Source: Dehalococcoidia bacterium UBA2160 (GTDB taxonomy: Bacteria; Chloroflexota; Dehalococcoidia; Lucifugimonadales; UBA1123). From it: a stretch of 13,892 nucleotides of DNA. The stretch lies in assembly GCA_002328865.1 (NCBI GenBank), contig DCWO01000060.1, positions 49,096 to 62,987 of the forward strand, written 5' to 3'. Position numbers and translations under genes: made by a program. Shown here piece by piece: positions 13,885 to 13,892 of this stretch. The notes beneath the pieces were generated by a model that was not told the DNA's origin, searched no databases, and was given only the letters and a program-made list of their open reading frames with translations. Position 1 is the stretch's first letter, and every line of letters starts with the position of its first letter.

Positions 13885-13892
13885 AGCTTCCT

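Overview
The window is bacterial DNA with high GC in its core genes and frequent TTG starts (four of the intact genes are best started at TTG). Family content suggests an uncultured Chloroflexota, probably Dehalococcoidia/SAR202-like. The pointers are an enolase-superfamily dehydratase beside RraA-like and Gfo/Idh/MocA enzymes, and a dispersed palindromic repeat of the CCTTCGACAGGCTCAG...CGAACGG type. This placement is inference; no rRNA or other phylogenetic marker is present beyond UvrA and RNase PH.

Layout, left to right. (1) 1-270: C-terminal end of an unrecognised protein. (2) 385-2847: two 12-helix major facilitator transporters meeting tail to tail with 3 bases between their stops. (3) 2876-2971: a paired repeat unit. 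(4) 3029-6184: a probable catabolic cluster. A Gfo/Idh/MocA oxidoreductase and an RraA-like aldolase form a minus-strand operon, divergent from a plus-strand sugar-acid-dehydratase-like enolase-superfamily enzyme; the minus-strand MFS gene follows the operon. Together they could import a polyhydroxy acid, dehydrate it, cleave the keto acid and oxidise or reduce an intermediate. (5) 6210-6590: a compact HExxH protein. (6) 6816-7529: rph, RNase PH. (7) 7555-8103: a metallo-beta-lactamase-fold gene broken by an in-frame TGA and ending inside a copy of the repeat. (8) 8228-8545: a small conserved-looking protein with a basic tail. (9) 8546-9040: a gene-free stretch with candidate promoters in both directions and a weak LexA-like site. 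(10) 9041-11947: complete uvrA. (11) 11944-13112: a more AT-rich accessory segment with an all-helical protein resembling DUF5677/HEPN-type families and a 59-residue protein. (12) 13113-13793: a P-loop kinase-like protein resembling FlaR/topology-modulation proteins. (13) 13811-13892: a terminator-like hairpin and, at the edge, a direct repeat resembling the subterminal repeats of some insertion sequences.

No tRNA, rRNA, CRISPR array or complete mobile element was seen. I see no clearly new multi-gene system. The best candidates for follow-up are the catabolic cluster, the broken beta-lactamase-fold gene whose stop falls where tryptophan is expected, the repeat family and the coding tail it contributes, and the AT-rich segment right of uvrA.
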